A stretch of 64,000 bases of DNA. It comes from Kitasatospora aureofaciens (GTDB lineage Bacteria > Actinomycetota > Actinomycetes > Streptomycetales > Streptomycetaceae). The translations under genes were made by a program, and so were the position numbers. Where the stretch lies: positions 1 through 64,000 of the forward strand of contig NZ_JPRF03000014.1 of the NCBI RefSeq assembly GCF_001188955.3, read 5' to 3'. A model generated the notes under the pieces. That model saw nothing but the letters and a program-made list of their open reading frames with translations. It was not told where the DNA came from and did no database searches. Shown here one piece after another: positions 39,955 through 47,554 of this stretch. Each line of letters begins with the position of its first letter. Position 1 is the first letter of the stretch.

Positions 39955-40023
39955 GGGGAGCCCCTTCGGATCGGGATGGGTTCGGTGGGGAAGCCGAGCC
40001 ATCCCTATCCGAAGGGGCTCCCC
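39955..40023 (-). promoter_or_regulatory. long hairpin abutting the start codon of the small secreted protein
   Basis: On the reverse strand, GGGGAGCCCCTTCGGAT pairs perfectly over 17 bp with ATCCGAAGGGGCTCCCC. Inside, GGGATGG/CCATCCC (7 bp) and CGG/CCG extend the stem. The 3' arm contains the AAGGGG ribosome binding site and ends one base before ATG 39953. In mRNA it would hide the ribosome binding site. It could alternatively be a DNA operator. Confidence 0.75.
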
Positions 40024-40444
40024 GCGGTCACGGATCCTGGGCCATCCGTGAGTGTGTCCGGTCAAAAGTCGTCAATGCCCCGTCAGGTCGCCATCCGCGC
40101 CACCGCCCGTACGGCGGCGGCGCGGCCCAGCACCCCGTGCGGCTTCAGCACCCCGTAGTGGTCCCCGGCCAGGCGGCCGGTGCTGCCGAAGGTGTGGAGG
40201 ACGTGGGCCGTCGAGGCCTCCCCGAAGGTGACGATCGCGGTGCCGGACGGGCCGGCGCGGCCGGCGGGTCGCGCAGGTGCCGGGCACGCCACCACCGTCG
40301 GCCGCCCGTTGTCCCGGCCGCATGAGGCACCGGTCCGGACCCGTGCCCGCGGGCGTCCCGGTGGGACACCCGCGCACCTGCGGGCATTCGTGCGTTCACG
40401 ATCACGTAACCGGACGGAAGCGAGCCGTCGGTAGCGTCGGCCCC
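40024..40444. other. intergenic region
   Basis: No intact gene. A reverse-strand frame at about 40083-40250 (TFGEASTAHVLHTFGSTGRLAGDHYGVLKPHG) has coding-like composition but no start or upstream continuation; possibly a fragment. Promoters of the secreted protein and of the GNAT gene should lie here. Confidence 0.35.
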
Positions 40445-41140
40445 ATGACGGCATCCCGCACTCGCCTCGAACGGCTCTGGCACCGGCCCTTCCACAGGTC
40501 GAAGCACAGGTGCGCGGTCCCCGGCGCCCAGGACACCCGGCTGCCCGGGCTCGCCGCCTCCCCGGCCCGGCCGACCCGTCCGCACCCGGTGCCGGCCGCC
40601 CGGGCCGGGGAGGCGGTGTCCCGGCTGTCCCTGCCGGACGGGACCGGGCTGGTGCTGCGCCCCGCCGGACCGGCCGACAAGGCGGCGGCCCTGGCGATGC
40701 ACGGCCGCTGCTCCCCCGCCGCGCTGCGGCTGCGCTACCACGGGCCGGTCCGGGACGCCGCCCGCTACCTGGACCACCTGCTGGACCCGCGGCACGGCCG
40801 CAGCCTGGTCGCGGCCGCCCCGGACGGGCGGATCCTCGCACTCGGGCACCTGATGTGGGACGACGAGGAGGCGGAGCTGGCCGTGCTGGTCGAGGACGCC
40901 TGGCAGCGGCGCGGGCTGGGCCTGGCCCTGCTGCGGCGGCTGACCGCGGCCGCCAGGACGGCCGGGATCGGCACGGTGTACGCGGTGACCCAGGCCGCCA
41001 ACACCGGGCTGATCGCCGCGATGCGCCGGCTGGCGGCGCCGCTGGACTTCCGCGCCGAGGACGGCACCCTGGTGATCACCGCCACCCTGGCCGCCGGAGC
41101 CGCTGCCGCCCCGGCGCCCGCACCCGCGCCGGGGCGCTGA
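40445..41140 (+). CDS. GNAT-family N-acetyltransferase
   Basis: 231 residues, ATG 40445. An Arg/Pro-rich N-terminal extension (about 1-58) precedes the GNAT domain: LVLRPAGPADKAAALAMHGRCSPAALRLRYHGP, LAVLVEDAWQRRGLGLALLRRLTAAARTAG (acetyl-CoA loop QRRGLG) and YAVTQAANTGLIAAMRRLA. The pattern resembles the C-terminal acetyltransferase domain of bacterial protein acetyltransferases, without the ATP-grasp/CoA-ligase part. The C-terminus is Ala/Pro-rich. Confidence 0.85.
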   Translation: MTASRTRLERLWHRPFHRSKHRCAVPGAQDTRLPGLAASPARPTRPHPVPAARAGEAVSRLSLPDGTGLVLRPAGPADKAAALAMHGRCSPAALRLRYHGPVRDAARYLDHLLDPRHGRSLVAAAPDGRILALGHLMWDDEEAELAVLVEDAWQRRGLGLALLRRLTAAARTAGIGTVYAVTQAANTGLIAAMRRLAAPLDFRAEDGTLVITATLAAGAAAAPAPAPAPGR

Positions 41141-41402
41141 CCATTTTCTTCACCACATCCTCACCGGATGCCCGGGGAACCCGGGACCGGCGGCGGAGCG
41201 TCCCCGGGGAAACGAAGGTCCCTCCGTACACCGCCCTCCTTGACGGGCCGTCAGCGGCCCCCGGGGCCGCGTCGCAGCAGGCGGCGCGGGGTCCGGTTCG
41301 TCCGGTCGGGCGACGGAGTCGGTAGGCTGACCCCGTCCCCGCCGCCCGACGGCCCGTTATCCGGCCACCGGGCGGTGCCGCAGCAAGGAGGAACCACTGA
41401 GC

Positions 41403-42665
41403 ATGGCAGGCACCGAATCGGAGCCCACAGGCGCACGCGACGCCTCGCTGCCGGCCCGCGCCAAGATCGCGGTCACGGCCGGCAAGGTCGCCGCCGCCGT
41501 GTCCCGTAAGGCCGGTCGCGGAAGCGGCTCGGTGATCGGCGGCAAGGTCGCCCTCAGGCTCGACCCCGATCTGCTCGCCACCCTCGCCGACCACCTCGAC
41601 GTCGTCCTGGTCAGCGCCACCAACGGCAAGACCACCACCACCCGCCTGATCGCCGAGGCGCTGCGCGCCGCCGGCCCGGTGGTCTCCAACGCCCTGGGCG
41701 CCAACATGCCGGCCGGCATCACCTCCGCGCTGGCCGGTGGCACGGACGCCCGCTTCGGCGTGATCGAGGTCGACGAGAAGTACCTGGCGACGGTCGCGCG
41801 CGACACCCACCCCAAGGCGATCGCCCTGCTCAACCTCTCCCGCGACCAGCTCGACCGCGCCGCCGAGACCCGCATGATGGCGGAGAAGTGGCGCGAGGGC
41901 CTGCAGGACACCGAGGCCGTGGTCATCGCCAACGCCGACGACCCGCTGGTGACCTGGGCCGCCTCCTCCTGCAAGAAGGTCGTCTGGGTGGCCGCCGGAC
42001 AGGCCTGGAAGGAGGACGCCTGGTCCTGCCCCGCCTGCGGCGGTGTGATGCAGCGCCCGGGCGACGACTGGTTCTGCCAGGAGTGCGGCTTCCGGCGCCC
42101 CAACCCGCACTGGGCGCTCCAGGGCACCCACGTGATCGACCCGCAGCGCGGCGCCTGGCCGATCCAGCTGCAGCTGCCCGGCCGGGCCAACCTGGCCAAC
42201 GCCACCAGCTCGGCCGCCGTCGCCGCCGTGTTCGGCGTCTCCCCACAGGTCGCGCTGGAGCGGATGCGCTCGGTGAGCGCGGTGGCCGGCCGCTACGACG
42301 TGGTCCAGTACCAGGGCCGGGACATCCGACTGCTGCTCGCGAAGAACCCGGCCGGCTGGCTGGAGACCTTCTCGCTGATCGACGGCCCGCCGGCGCCGGT
42401 CCTGCTCTCGGTCAACGCCCTCGACGCCGACGGCACCGACACCTCCTGGCTGTGGGACGTCGACTACGAGCGCCTCGCCGGGCACCCGATCTTCGTGATG
42501 GGCCAGCGCAAGCTGGACCTGGCCGTCCGCCTGGAGGTCGCCGGGCTGCAGTTCCACGTGGTGGACACCCTGGAACAGGCCGTCCGGATGGCCCCGCCCG
42601 GCCGGATCGAGGCGATCGCCAACTACACCGCCTTCCAGCAGCTGCGGAAGGTCGTGGCCGGCTGA
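41403..42665 (+). CDS. murT: lipid II isoglutaminyl synthase subunit MurT
   Basis: 420 residues. Mur-ligase-type ATPase: VVLVSATNGKTTTTRLIAEAL (P-loop near 71), NALGANMPAGITSAL, GVIEVDEKYL and LLNLSRDQLDR. A four-Cys zinc ribbon (CPACGG and CQECGF, about residues 209-232), characteristic of MurT, is inserted before the C-terminal DUF1727 domain (LLAKNPAGWLE, LWDVDYERL). With GatD it amidates the alpha-carboxyl of D-Glu in lipid II. ATG 41403 with AAGGAGG upstream. Confidence 0.96.
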   Translation: MAGTESEPTGARDASLPARAKIAVTAGKVAAAVSRKAGRGSGSVIGGKVALRLDPDLLATLADHLDVVLVSATNGKTTTTRLIAEALRAAGPVVSNALGANMPAGITSALAGGTDARFGVIEVDEKYLATVARDTHPKAIALLNLSRDQLDRAAETRMMAEKWREGLQDTEAVVIANADDPLVTWAASSCKKVVWVAAGQAWKEDAWSCPACGGVMQRPGDDWFCQECGFRRPNPHWALQGTHVIDPQRGAWPIQLQLPGRANLANATSSAAVAAVFGVSPQVALERMRSVSAVAGRYDVVQYQGRDIRLLLAKNPAGWLETFSLIDGPPAPVLLSVNALDADGTDTSWLWDVDYERLAGHPIFVMGQRKLDLAVRLEVAGLQFHVVDTLEQAVRMAPPGRIEAIANYTAFQQLRKVVAG

Positions 42666-42711
42666 TGCCGCGCCCGCACACCAGTCTTTTCGTGACGGAA
42701 GGCCTTCGAGG

Positions 42712-43440
42712 ATGAGTGAGAGCAGCCTGCGCGTGGTCTGGGTCTACCCGGACCTGCTCAGCACCTACGGCGACCGGGGCAACGCCCTGGTCGTGGAGCG
42801 CCGGGCCCGCCAGCGCCACCTCAACGTGACCCGGATCGACGTCCGGTCCGACCAGGCGATCCCCACCAGCGGGGACATCTACCTGATCGGCGGCGGCGAG
42901 GACCGCCCGCAGCGGCTGGCCGCCGAGCGGCTGCGCGCCGACAGCGGCCTGGTGCGCGCCGCCGAGAACGGCGCGATCATCTTCGGCGTCTGCGCCGGTT
43001 TCCAGATCATGGGCCACGAGTTCGTCAACGACCTCGGCGAGCGCGAGCAGGGCCTGGGCCTGCTGGACGTCTGGACCACCCGCGGCGAGGGCGCCCGCTG
43101 CGTCGGCGACGTGCTGGCCGACATCGACCCGCGACTCGGCCTGCCGCAGCTGACGGGCTTCGAGAACCACCAGGGCGTCACCCACCTCGGCCAGGGCGTC
43201 CAGCCGTTCGCGACCGTCACCGTCGGCCGGGGCAACGGCACCGGCGACGGCACCGAGGGCGCCTGGCGGGACACCGTCTTCGGCACCTACATGCACGGCC
43301 CGGTGCTGGCCCGCAACCCCGCCGTCGCCGACATGCTGATCCGGCTGGCGCTGGACGTCAACGCCCTGCCGCCGGCCGACACCACCTGGTACGACGCACT
43401 GCGCGCCGAGCGCATCGCCGCCACGACGCGCCCCGCGTAG
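42712..43440 (+). CDS. gatD: lipid II isoglutaminyl synthase glutamine amidotransferase subunit GatD
   Basis: 242 residues, a class-I glutamine amidotransferase (CobB/CobQ-type). YPDLLSTYGDRGNALV near the start, IGGGEDRPQ, the nucleophile Cys in FGVCAGFQIMG (near 94) and the catalytic His in FGTYMHGPVLARNP (near 195). It supplies ammonia to MurT, encoded 46 bp upstream in the same operon. Together they make D-isoglutamine in the stem peptide. Confidence 0.96.
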   Translation: MSESSLRVVWVYPDLLSTYGDRGNALVVERRARQRHLNVTRIDVRSDQAIPTSGDIYLIGGGEDRPQRLAAERLRADSGLVRAAENGAIIFGVCAGFQIMGHEFVNDLGEREQGLGLLDVWTTRGEGARCVGDVLADIDPRLGLPQLTGFENHQGVTHLGQGVQPFATVTVGRGNGTGDGTEGAWRDTVFGTYMHGPVLARNPAVADMLIRLALDVNALPPADTTWYDALRAERIAATTRPA

Positions 43441-43837
43441 TACCGGGCAGTAGTACTCAGTAGTACCCAACGACGCACCCCACGTCGTACGTCCGGACGC
43501 CCGCCAGGGTGCCCGCGATGCGGTCACCCGGCCCGCGGGCGGCCCCGGACGTACGACAATGGGGCTGCCGGCTGCACACCCTCCTCGGCAGCAGGCTGCA
43601 ATTCCGCGCGGGGGCGCCGACGGCGCCGCTCCCGCGTCGGCTCCTGCCCGGCCGGACCAGGGGCCGTATGCTCGACTTCACGGCCGTTCCCGGACCTCCT
43701 GTCCGGACCGGCCGGTCCTTCACCCCGCGGCCACCTCCCCGCCATCCCGGTGCGGGAGCGCCTCGTCACGGTGTCGGCTCGTCGTCCCAGCCTGTAGTCC
43801 GGCCGTTCCTCGGTTCTGCTCGGGAGTTGCAAAGCTA
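43441..43837. other. intergenic region between gatD and pfkA
   Basis: Contains the gatD terminator-like hairpin, three TAGTAC repeats just after the gatD stop (within 43441-43466) and the presumed pfkA promoter. No gene is supported. Confidence 0.5.
43484..43557 (+). terminator. long-armed hairpin downstream of gatD
   Basis: 13-bp perfect arms GTCGTACGTCCGG (43484-43496) and CCGGACGTACGAC (43545-43557). Further G/C pairing (GCCCGC/GCGGGC) shortens the 48-nt interior. It starts 43 bp after the gatD stop and lacks a T-tract, as many actinomycete terminators do. Confidence 0.6.
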
Positions 43838-44863
43838 ATGCGTATCGGAGTGCTGACCAGCGGCGGTGACTGCCCCGGCCTGAACGCGGTGATCCGTTCC
43901 GTGGTGCACCGTGGGGTGGTCGACCACGGCGACGAGATCATCGGGTTCGAGGACGGTTGGCGCGGTTTCCTGGAAGGGCACCACCGCCCCCTGACCCTGG
44001 ACTCGGTGAGCGGCATCCTCGCCCAGGGCGGCACCATCCTCGGTTCCTCCCGGGTGCAGCCGAGCCACCTGCGGGACGGCGTCGAGCGGGCCAGGCAGTA
44101 CTGCTCGGACCTCGGCCTGGACGCGGTGATCCCGATCGGCGGCGAGGGCACCCTGAAGGCCGCCAAGCTGATGAGCGACGCGGGCCTGCCGATCGTCGGC
44201 GTGCCGAAGACCATCGACAACGACATCGCCGCCACCGACGTGACCTTCGGCTTCGACACCGCCGTGTCCGTCGCCACCGAGGCCCTGGACCGGCTGAAGA
44301 CCACCGCCGAGTCCCACCAGCGGGTGATGGTCGTCGAGGTCATGGGCCGGCACACCGGCTGGATCGCGCTGAACGCGGGCATGGCGGCCGGTGCCCACGC
44401 CATCGTCGTCCCGGAGCGCCCGTTCCACATCGAGAAGCTCACCGCCGTCGTCCGCGAGCGCTTCGACCGGCAGAAGAAGTTCGCCATCGTGGTCTGCGCC
44501 GAGGGTGCCAAGCCCGAGCCCGGCACCATGCACTGGGAGGAGGGCACCAAGGACATCTACGGCCACGAGCGCTTCACCGGCATCGCCACCCAGCTCTCCC
44601 GCGAGCTCGAGCACCGCCTCGGCAAGGAGGCCCGCCCGGTCATCCTCGGCCACACCCAGCGCGGCGGCACCCCGACCGCCTACGACCGGGTGCTCGCCAC
44701 CCGCTTCGGCTGGCACGCCGTCGAGGCCGTCCACAAGGGCGCCTTCGGGCACATCACCGCGCTGCAGGGCACCAAGATCAACCTGGTGCCGCTGGCCGAG
44801 GCGGTCGCCGAGCTGAAGACCGTCCCGCAGGAGCGCTACCAGGAGGCCGAGACGGTCCTCTGA
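43838..44863 (+). CDS. pfkA: 6-phosphofructokinase
   Basis: 341 residues. MRIGVLTSGGDCPGLNAVIRSVV (phosphate-binding loop), GGTILGSSR, IPIGGEGTLKAAKL, VPKTIDNDIAATD with the catalytic TIDND, VEVMGRHTGWIAL and LGHTQRGGTPTAYDR. The Gly in GGEGT is the residue associated with ATP rather than pyrophosphate as donor; the Lys before TIDND is typical of actinobacterial group III enzymes. It commits fructose-6-phosphate to glycolysis. ATG 43838 gives the exact expected N-terminus. A terminator follows the stop. Confidence 0.95.
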   Translation: MRIGVLTSGGDCPGLNAVIRSVVHRGVVDHGDEIIGFEDGWRGFLEGHHRPLTLDSVSGILAQGGTILGSSRVQPSHLRDGVERARQYCSDLGLDAVIPIGGEGTLKAAKLMSDAGLPIVGVPKTIDNDIAATDVTFGFDTAVSVATEALDRLKTTAESHQRVMVVEVMGRHTGWIALNAGMAAGAHAIVVPERPFHIEKLTAVVRERFDRQKKFAIVVCAEGAKPEPGTMHWEEGTKDIYGHERFTGIATQLSRELEHRLGKEARPVILGHTQRGGTPTAYDRVLATRFGWHAVEAVHKGAFGHITALQGTKINLVPLAEAVAELKTVPQERYQEAETVL

Positions 44864-44881
44864 CCGCCTCCACACCCGTGC

Positions 44882-44912
44882 GGGAGCCCCCGGTCGCCCG
44901 GCCGGGGGCTCC
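44882..44912 (+). terminator. terminator after pfkA
   Basis: Stem GGAGCCCCCGG / CCGGGGGCTCC with an 8-nt loop, 20 bp after the pfkA stop. Confidence 0.8.
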
Positions 44913-45011
44913 GGCACACCCGGCGGGCGGTGCCCCGCACCCGCCGGTTAGCGTGGGCCGGGGCGCGTCCGCCCCGCCCCGGGAGCCCACCCACCGGAGG
45001 GACGACGGCCC

Positions 45012-45206
45012 GTGGAGACCCTGGCCTACGGAGTGCAGGCCGACGAACGGCCACTGCTGGAACGGGCCTTCGCGGGCCGGCACGGGCTGCGCTGCCTGGA
45101 CGTCACCCGCACCGCCGTCGGCCAGATCATCGACGCCACCGCCCGCAACATCGACGACTTCGCCGCCGGCCGGCGCAGCGAGAACACCCTGGGGCCGAAG
45201 GACTGA
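45012..45206 (+). pseudogene. D-2-hydroxyacid dehydrogenase with large internal deletion
   Basis: 64 residues in one frame. The first about 31 (LAYGVQADERPLLERAFAGRHGLRCLDV) look like the N-terminus of a VanH/D-lactate dehydrogenase-type protein. The last 32 (TRTAVGQIIDATARNIDDFAAGRRSENTL) look like its C-terminal helix. The roughly 270 intervening residues, including the NAD-binding domain and catalytic Arg/Glu/His, are missing; the junction is near 45105. GTG 45012 and GGAGGG upstream are preserved, so it may still be translated but cannot be an enzyme. Confidence 0.65.
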
Positions 45207-45303
45207 GCGGACCCGGTACCCGGGCTGCGTATATCGGCTGTAGATCAGTGCCTGTGAAGGTCTTCCTGTCGGACCCGACGGACCCAGGAGGACGACCCTC
45301 ACC

Positions 45304-47067
45304 ATGGACTCCCAGCTGCTCCCGCTCGCCCCGGACCCCCGTGAGGACCTGCCGCACGGCCTCGGCGAGCGCGAACTCCGCCAGTACGCACCGGAGATCG
45401 CGCTCCTGCGCCACGCACTGGACTCCCCCGAGCACCGCTTCCAGCGCTACCGCGACACCCGGGTGCGGCTGCTCGCCGACGAACCGCTGCGAGCGGAAGT
45501 GCTGCGGGCACTGCTGCGGACGGGCTGCCGGGACATCGAGGTGGTCGCCGAGCCGGCCCGGTTCGGCGAGTTGAGCCGGGCCGCGGAGCAGGAGCGCCGG
45601 GACCCGGACCAGTGGGTGCACCTGACGGACGGGGCCGACGCTCCGGACGTCCCGGGAGTGCCGCGCACCGGGGCCGTGCTGGAGGTCCGCACGGTGCGCG
45701 GGAACTTCGAGACCGCGCGCCGCGCCCTGATCGCGACCGCGCAGCACTGCGCCGCCGCCGGCCTGACGCCCGCCCAGCTGCTGGTGGGCGACGACGAGGT
45801 CTGGTTCGGCCCCACCGCGGCACGGGCCGCCGCCGCCGGCTGGCTCCGGCTGCTGCCGCCCAGCGGCGGGACCCGGCAGACGCCGCTGGACGGCGCCGTC
45901 CCCGGCCTGCTCGCCCACCGGCTGGTCCTCAGCCTGTTCCTCGCCCTGACCGGCCTGGACGAGCTGCCGCCCGCGCCCGGGTCCCCCGCCGACCCCGTAC
46001 TGACCCGTACCGACCTGCGCACCCTCGCCGGATCCCGCCACCCGGCCCTGCCCCACCCGGCGGCCGCCACCGCCGGACTCCGTGCCGCGGGCACGGAGCA
46101 GGCGACGCCCCCGACGCCCTCCGACGAATCCGGTGCGGAGCTCCTCGCCCGCACGGCACGCGTCGTGGACGCCCGGACCGGCCTGCTCGGCGCGGTCGAC
46201 GAGGCCGACTTCAGCCAGTCCCCGCTCCGGGTCTGCCGCGCCGTCCCGCACGGCTACCGGGGCGGACCGCTGGACGCCCCGGCCATCGGCTCGGGCCTGG
46301 AACGGGAAGAGGCCCGGCTCGCGGCCGTACTGGCCGGCCTGGCGGCCTACGCGGCGGACGCCGCCGCCTGCCGGACGGCCGACGAGGGCCTGGCCGCCGT
46401 CGAGGGCGTGGACCTGGCCGACGGACGGCCCGTCCTGATCCCGGCGTCCGCGGCGTTCCCGGAGCGCGCCCCCGGGACGCGGCTGCGCGGCGCGGCTGGC
46501 GGCCGGTCCCCCGAGGAGGCGCACTGGCACGGCCTCGCCGACCAGGTCGAGGCGCTGCTCGCCCTGCCCGCCCACCCGGCCGGGCGGATCACCGCGCTGG
46601 ACCCGGCGGACTTCACCGCCGACCCCCGCACCGCGCAGCTGCTGCGGCTGCTCGAAGCGGACGGCGAGCCCGCGCTGTACGACCTCACGACGGTGACCGG
46701 CGTGCCGGCCTGCGCCACCCGGCTCGGACCCGCCGGGCAGGACCCCCGCGCCGAGACCGTCGCCGCCGCCGGACGCGACCTGGCCGAGGCGGTCGCCCGC
46801 GCGGCCGAACGCGCGGTGCTGGCCCGGCAGTGCAGGACGGAGGGCCGGCCCGCGTACCGGCCCGAGACGGTTCCGGGGATCACCGCGCTCGCGCCCGTGG
46901 CCGCCGCCGCGCAGCGGTCGGACGCTCCGGGCACCGACCTGGCCGCCCTGGCCGCCGCCCTGCGGGCCACCACCGGCCTGCGGGCCGTCGCCGTCCCGCT
47001 GGACCGCGATCCGCTGGCGACCGCGGTCCTGCCCGGCCTCACCCGGGTGGTGCTGCTCCCTGACTGA
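45304..47067 (+). CDS. degenerate E1-like/YcaO-like protein
   Basis: 587 residues, GGAGG upstream of ATG 45304. The N-terminal half has features of the ocin-ThiF/TOMM precursor-binding type: AEVLRALLRTGCRDIEVVAE and VGDDEVWFGPTAARAAAAGWLRLL, where relatives show GP...PG.aCw. The second half (from about 278) resembles YcaO: DARTGLLGAVDE, EGVDLADGRPVLIPASAAFP, a GGRSPEEAHWHGLADQVEALL block and LLRLLEADGEPALYDLTTVTGVPACATRL. The Glu residues of the YcaO ATP site (normally in ExxxExxER-like helices) and the N-domain Cys pairs are absent, and there is no C-terminal PxPxP. Probably a non-catalytic or diverged maturation factor. Assignment is by motif resemblance only. Confidence 0.55.
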   Translation: MDSQLLPLAPDPREDLPHGLGERELRQYAPEIALLRHALDSPEHRFQRYRDTRVRLLADEPLRAEVLRALLRTGCRDIEVVAEPARFGELSRAAEQERRDPDQWVHLTDGADAPDVPGVPRTGAVLEVRTVRGNFETARRALIATAQHCAAAGLTPAQLLVGDDEVWFGPTAARAAAAGWLRLLPPSGGTRQTPLDGAVPGLLAHRLVLSLFLALTGLDELPPAPGSPADPVLTRTDLRTLAGSRHPALPHPAAATAGLRAAGTEQATPPTPSDESGAELLARTARVVDARTGLLGAVDEADFSQSPLRVCRAVPHGYRGGPLDAPAIGSGLEREEARLAAVLAGLAAYAADAAACRTADEGLAAVEGVDLADGRPVLIPASAAFPERAPGTRLRGAAGGRSPEEAHWHGLADQVEALLALPAHPAGRITALDPADFTADPRTAQLLRLLEADGEPALYDLTTVTGVPACATRLGPAGQDPRAETVAAAGRDLAEAVARAAERAVLARQCRTEGRPAYRPETVPGITALAPVAAAAQRSDAPGTDLAALAAALRATTGLRAVAVPLDRDPLATAVLPGLTRVVLLPD

Positions 47068-47265
47068 CCTCGGGAGACCCGCACGGCGGACGGGCTGACC
47101 GGCCTGGGCGCTCTGCACGTCGGCCCCCAGGCCCGGACCGGTGCCCGGCTTCCGGTGCGGCGGTGAACGCCGGAACCGAAGGCGTTGATCTTTCGTCAAT
47201 CGGTGACTGAGAAGCTCAGCGAGTCGCACACACCGTGCGCCTCCCGACCGACCAGGAGCCTTCCG

Positions 47266-47472
47266 ATGAACCTCGTTCCGTCCGCCGCCAAGCGCACCGC
47301 AGCCCTCCTGCTGGGCCTCGCCGCCGGTGCCGCCCTGCTCACCGCCACGACCGCTGCGGCCGCCCCCGCCCCGGCGACCACCAACCAGGCCGGCGGCCCG
47401 CACACCAAGCCGACCCCCGAGGAGTGGAACACCATCGCCTCCGTGGTGGTGCCGCCCCGCCAGCAGGCCTGA
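47266..47472 (+). CDS. small secreted peptide
   Basis: 68 residues, ATG 47266 with AGGAG 7 nt upstream. A Sec-type signal (KRTAALLLGLAAGAALLTATTAAAAP) leaves a mature peptide of about 35-40 residues (NQAGGPHTKPTPEEWNTIASVVVPPRQQA) lacking Cys. It lies 198 bp after the YcaO-like gene and converges on the SARP gene. No family recognised. Because it has a signal sequence it does not look like a classical cytosolic RiPP precursor. Confidence 0.7.
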   Translation: MNLVPSAAKRTAALLLGLAAGAALLTATTAAAAPAPATTNQAGGPHTKPTPEEWNTIASVVVPPRQQA

Positions 47473-47554
47473 TCCGGCCGGCCGCAGCGCGAGCGGCGGA
47501 GTGACCGGGAATCCCCCGGGCCTGCGCCGCCCGCCCTGACGGCGCCTCCGACGC

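Noticed and set aside
40083..40250. Reverse-strand frame with coding-like sequence (STAHVLHTFGSTGRLAGDHYG)
   Set aside because: No start codon and no upstream continuation; may be a fragment but cannot be assigned.
43484..43557. Long inverted repeat considered as a riboswitch or attachment site
   Set aside because: It lies 43 bp after the gatD stop and nearly 300 bp before pfkA; a terminator is the simpler reading and no known riboswitch motif was seen.
47266..47472. Small secreted peptide considered as a classical RiPP precursor for the YcaO-like protein
   Set aside because: It has a Sec signal sequence and no Cys/Ser/Thr-rich core, so a standard azoline precursor role is not supported; left as an open question.
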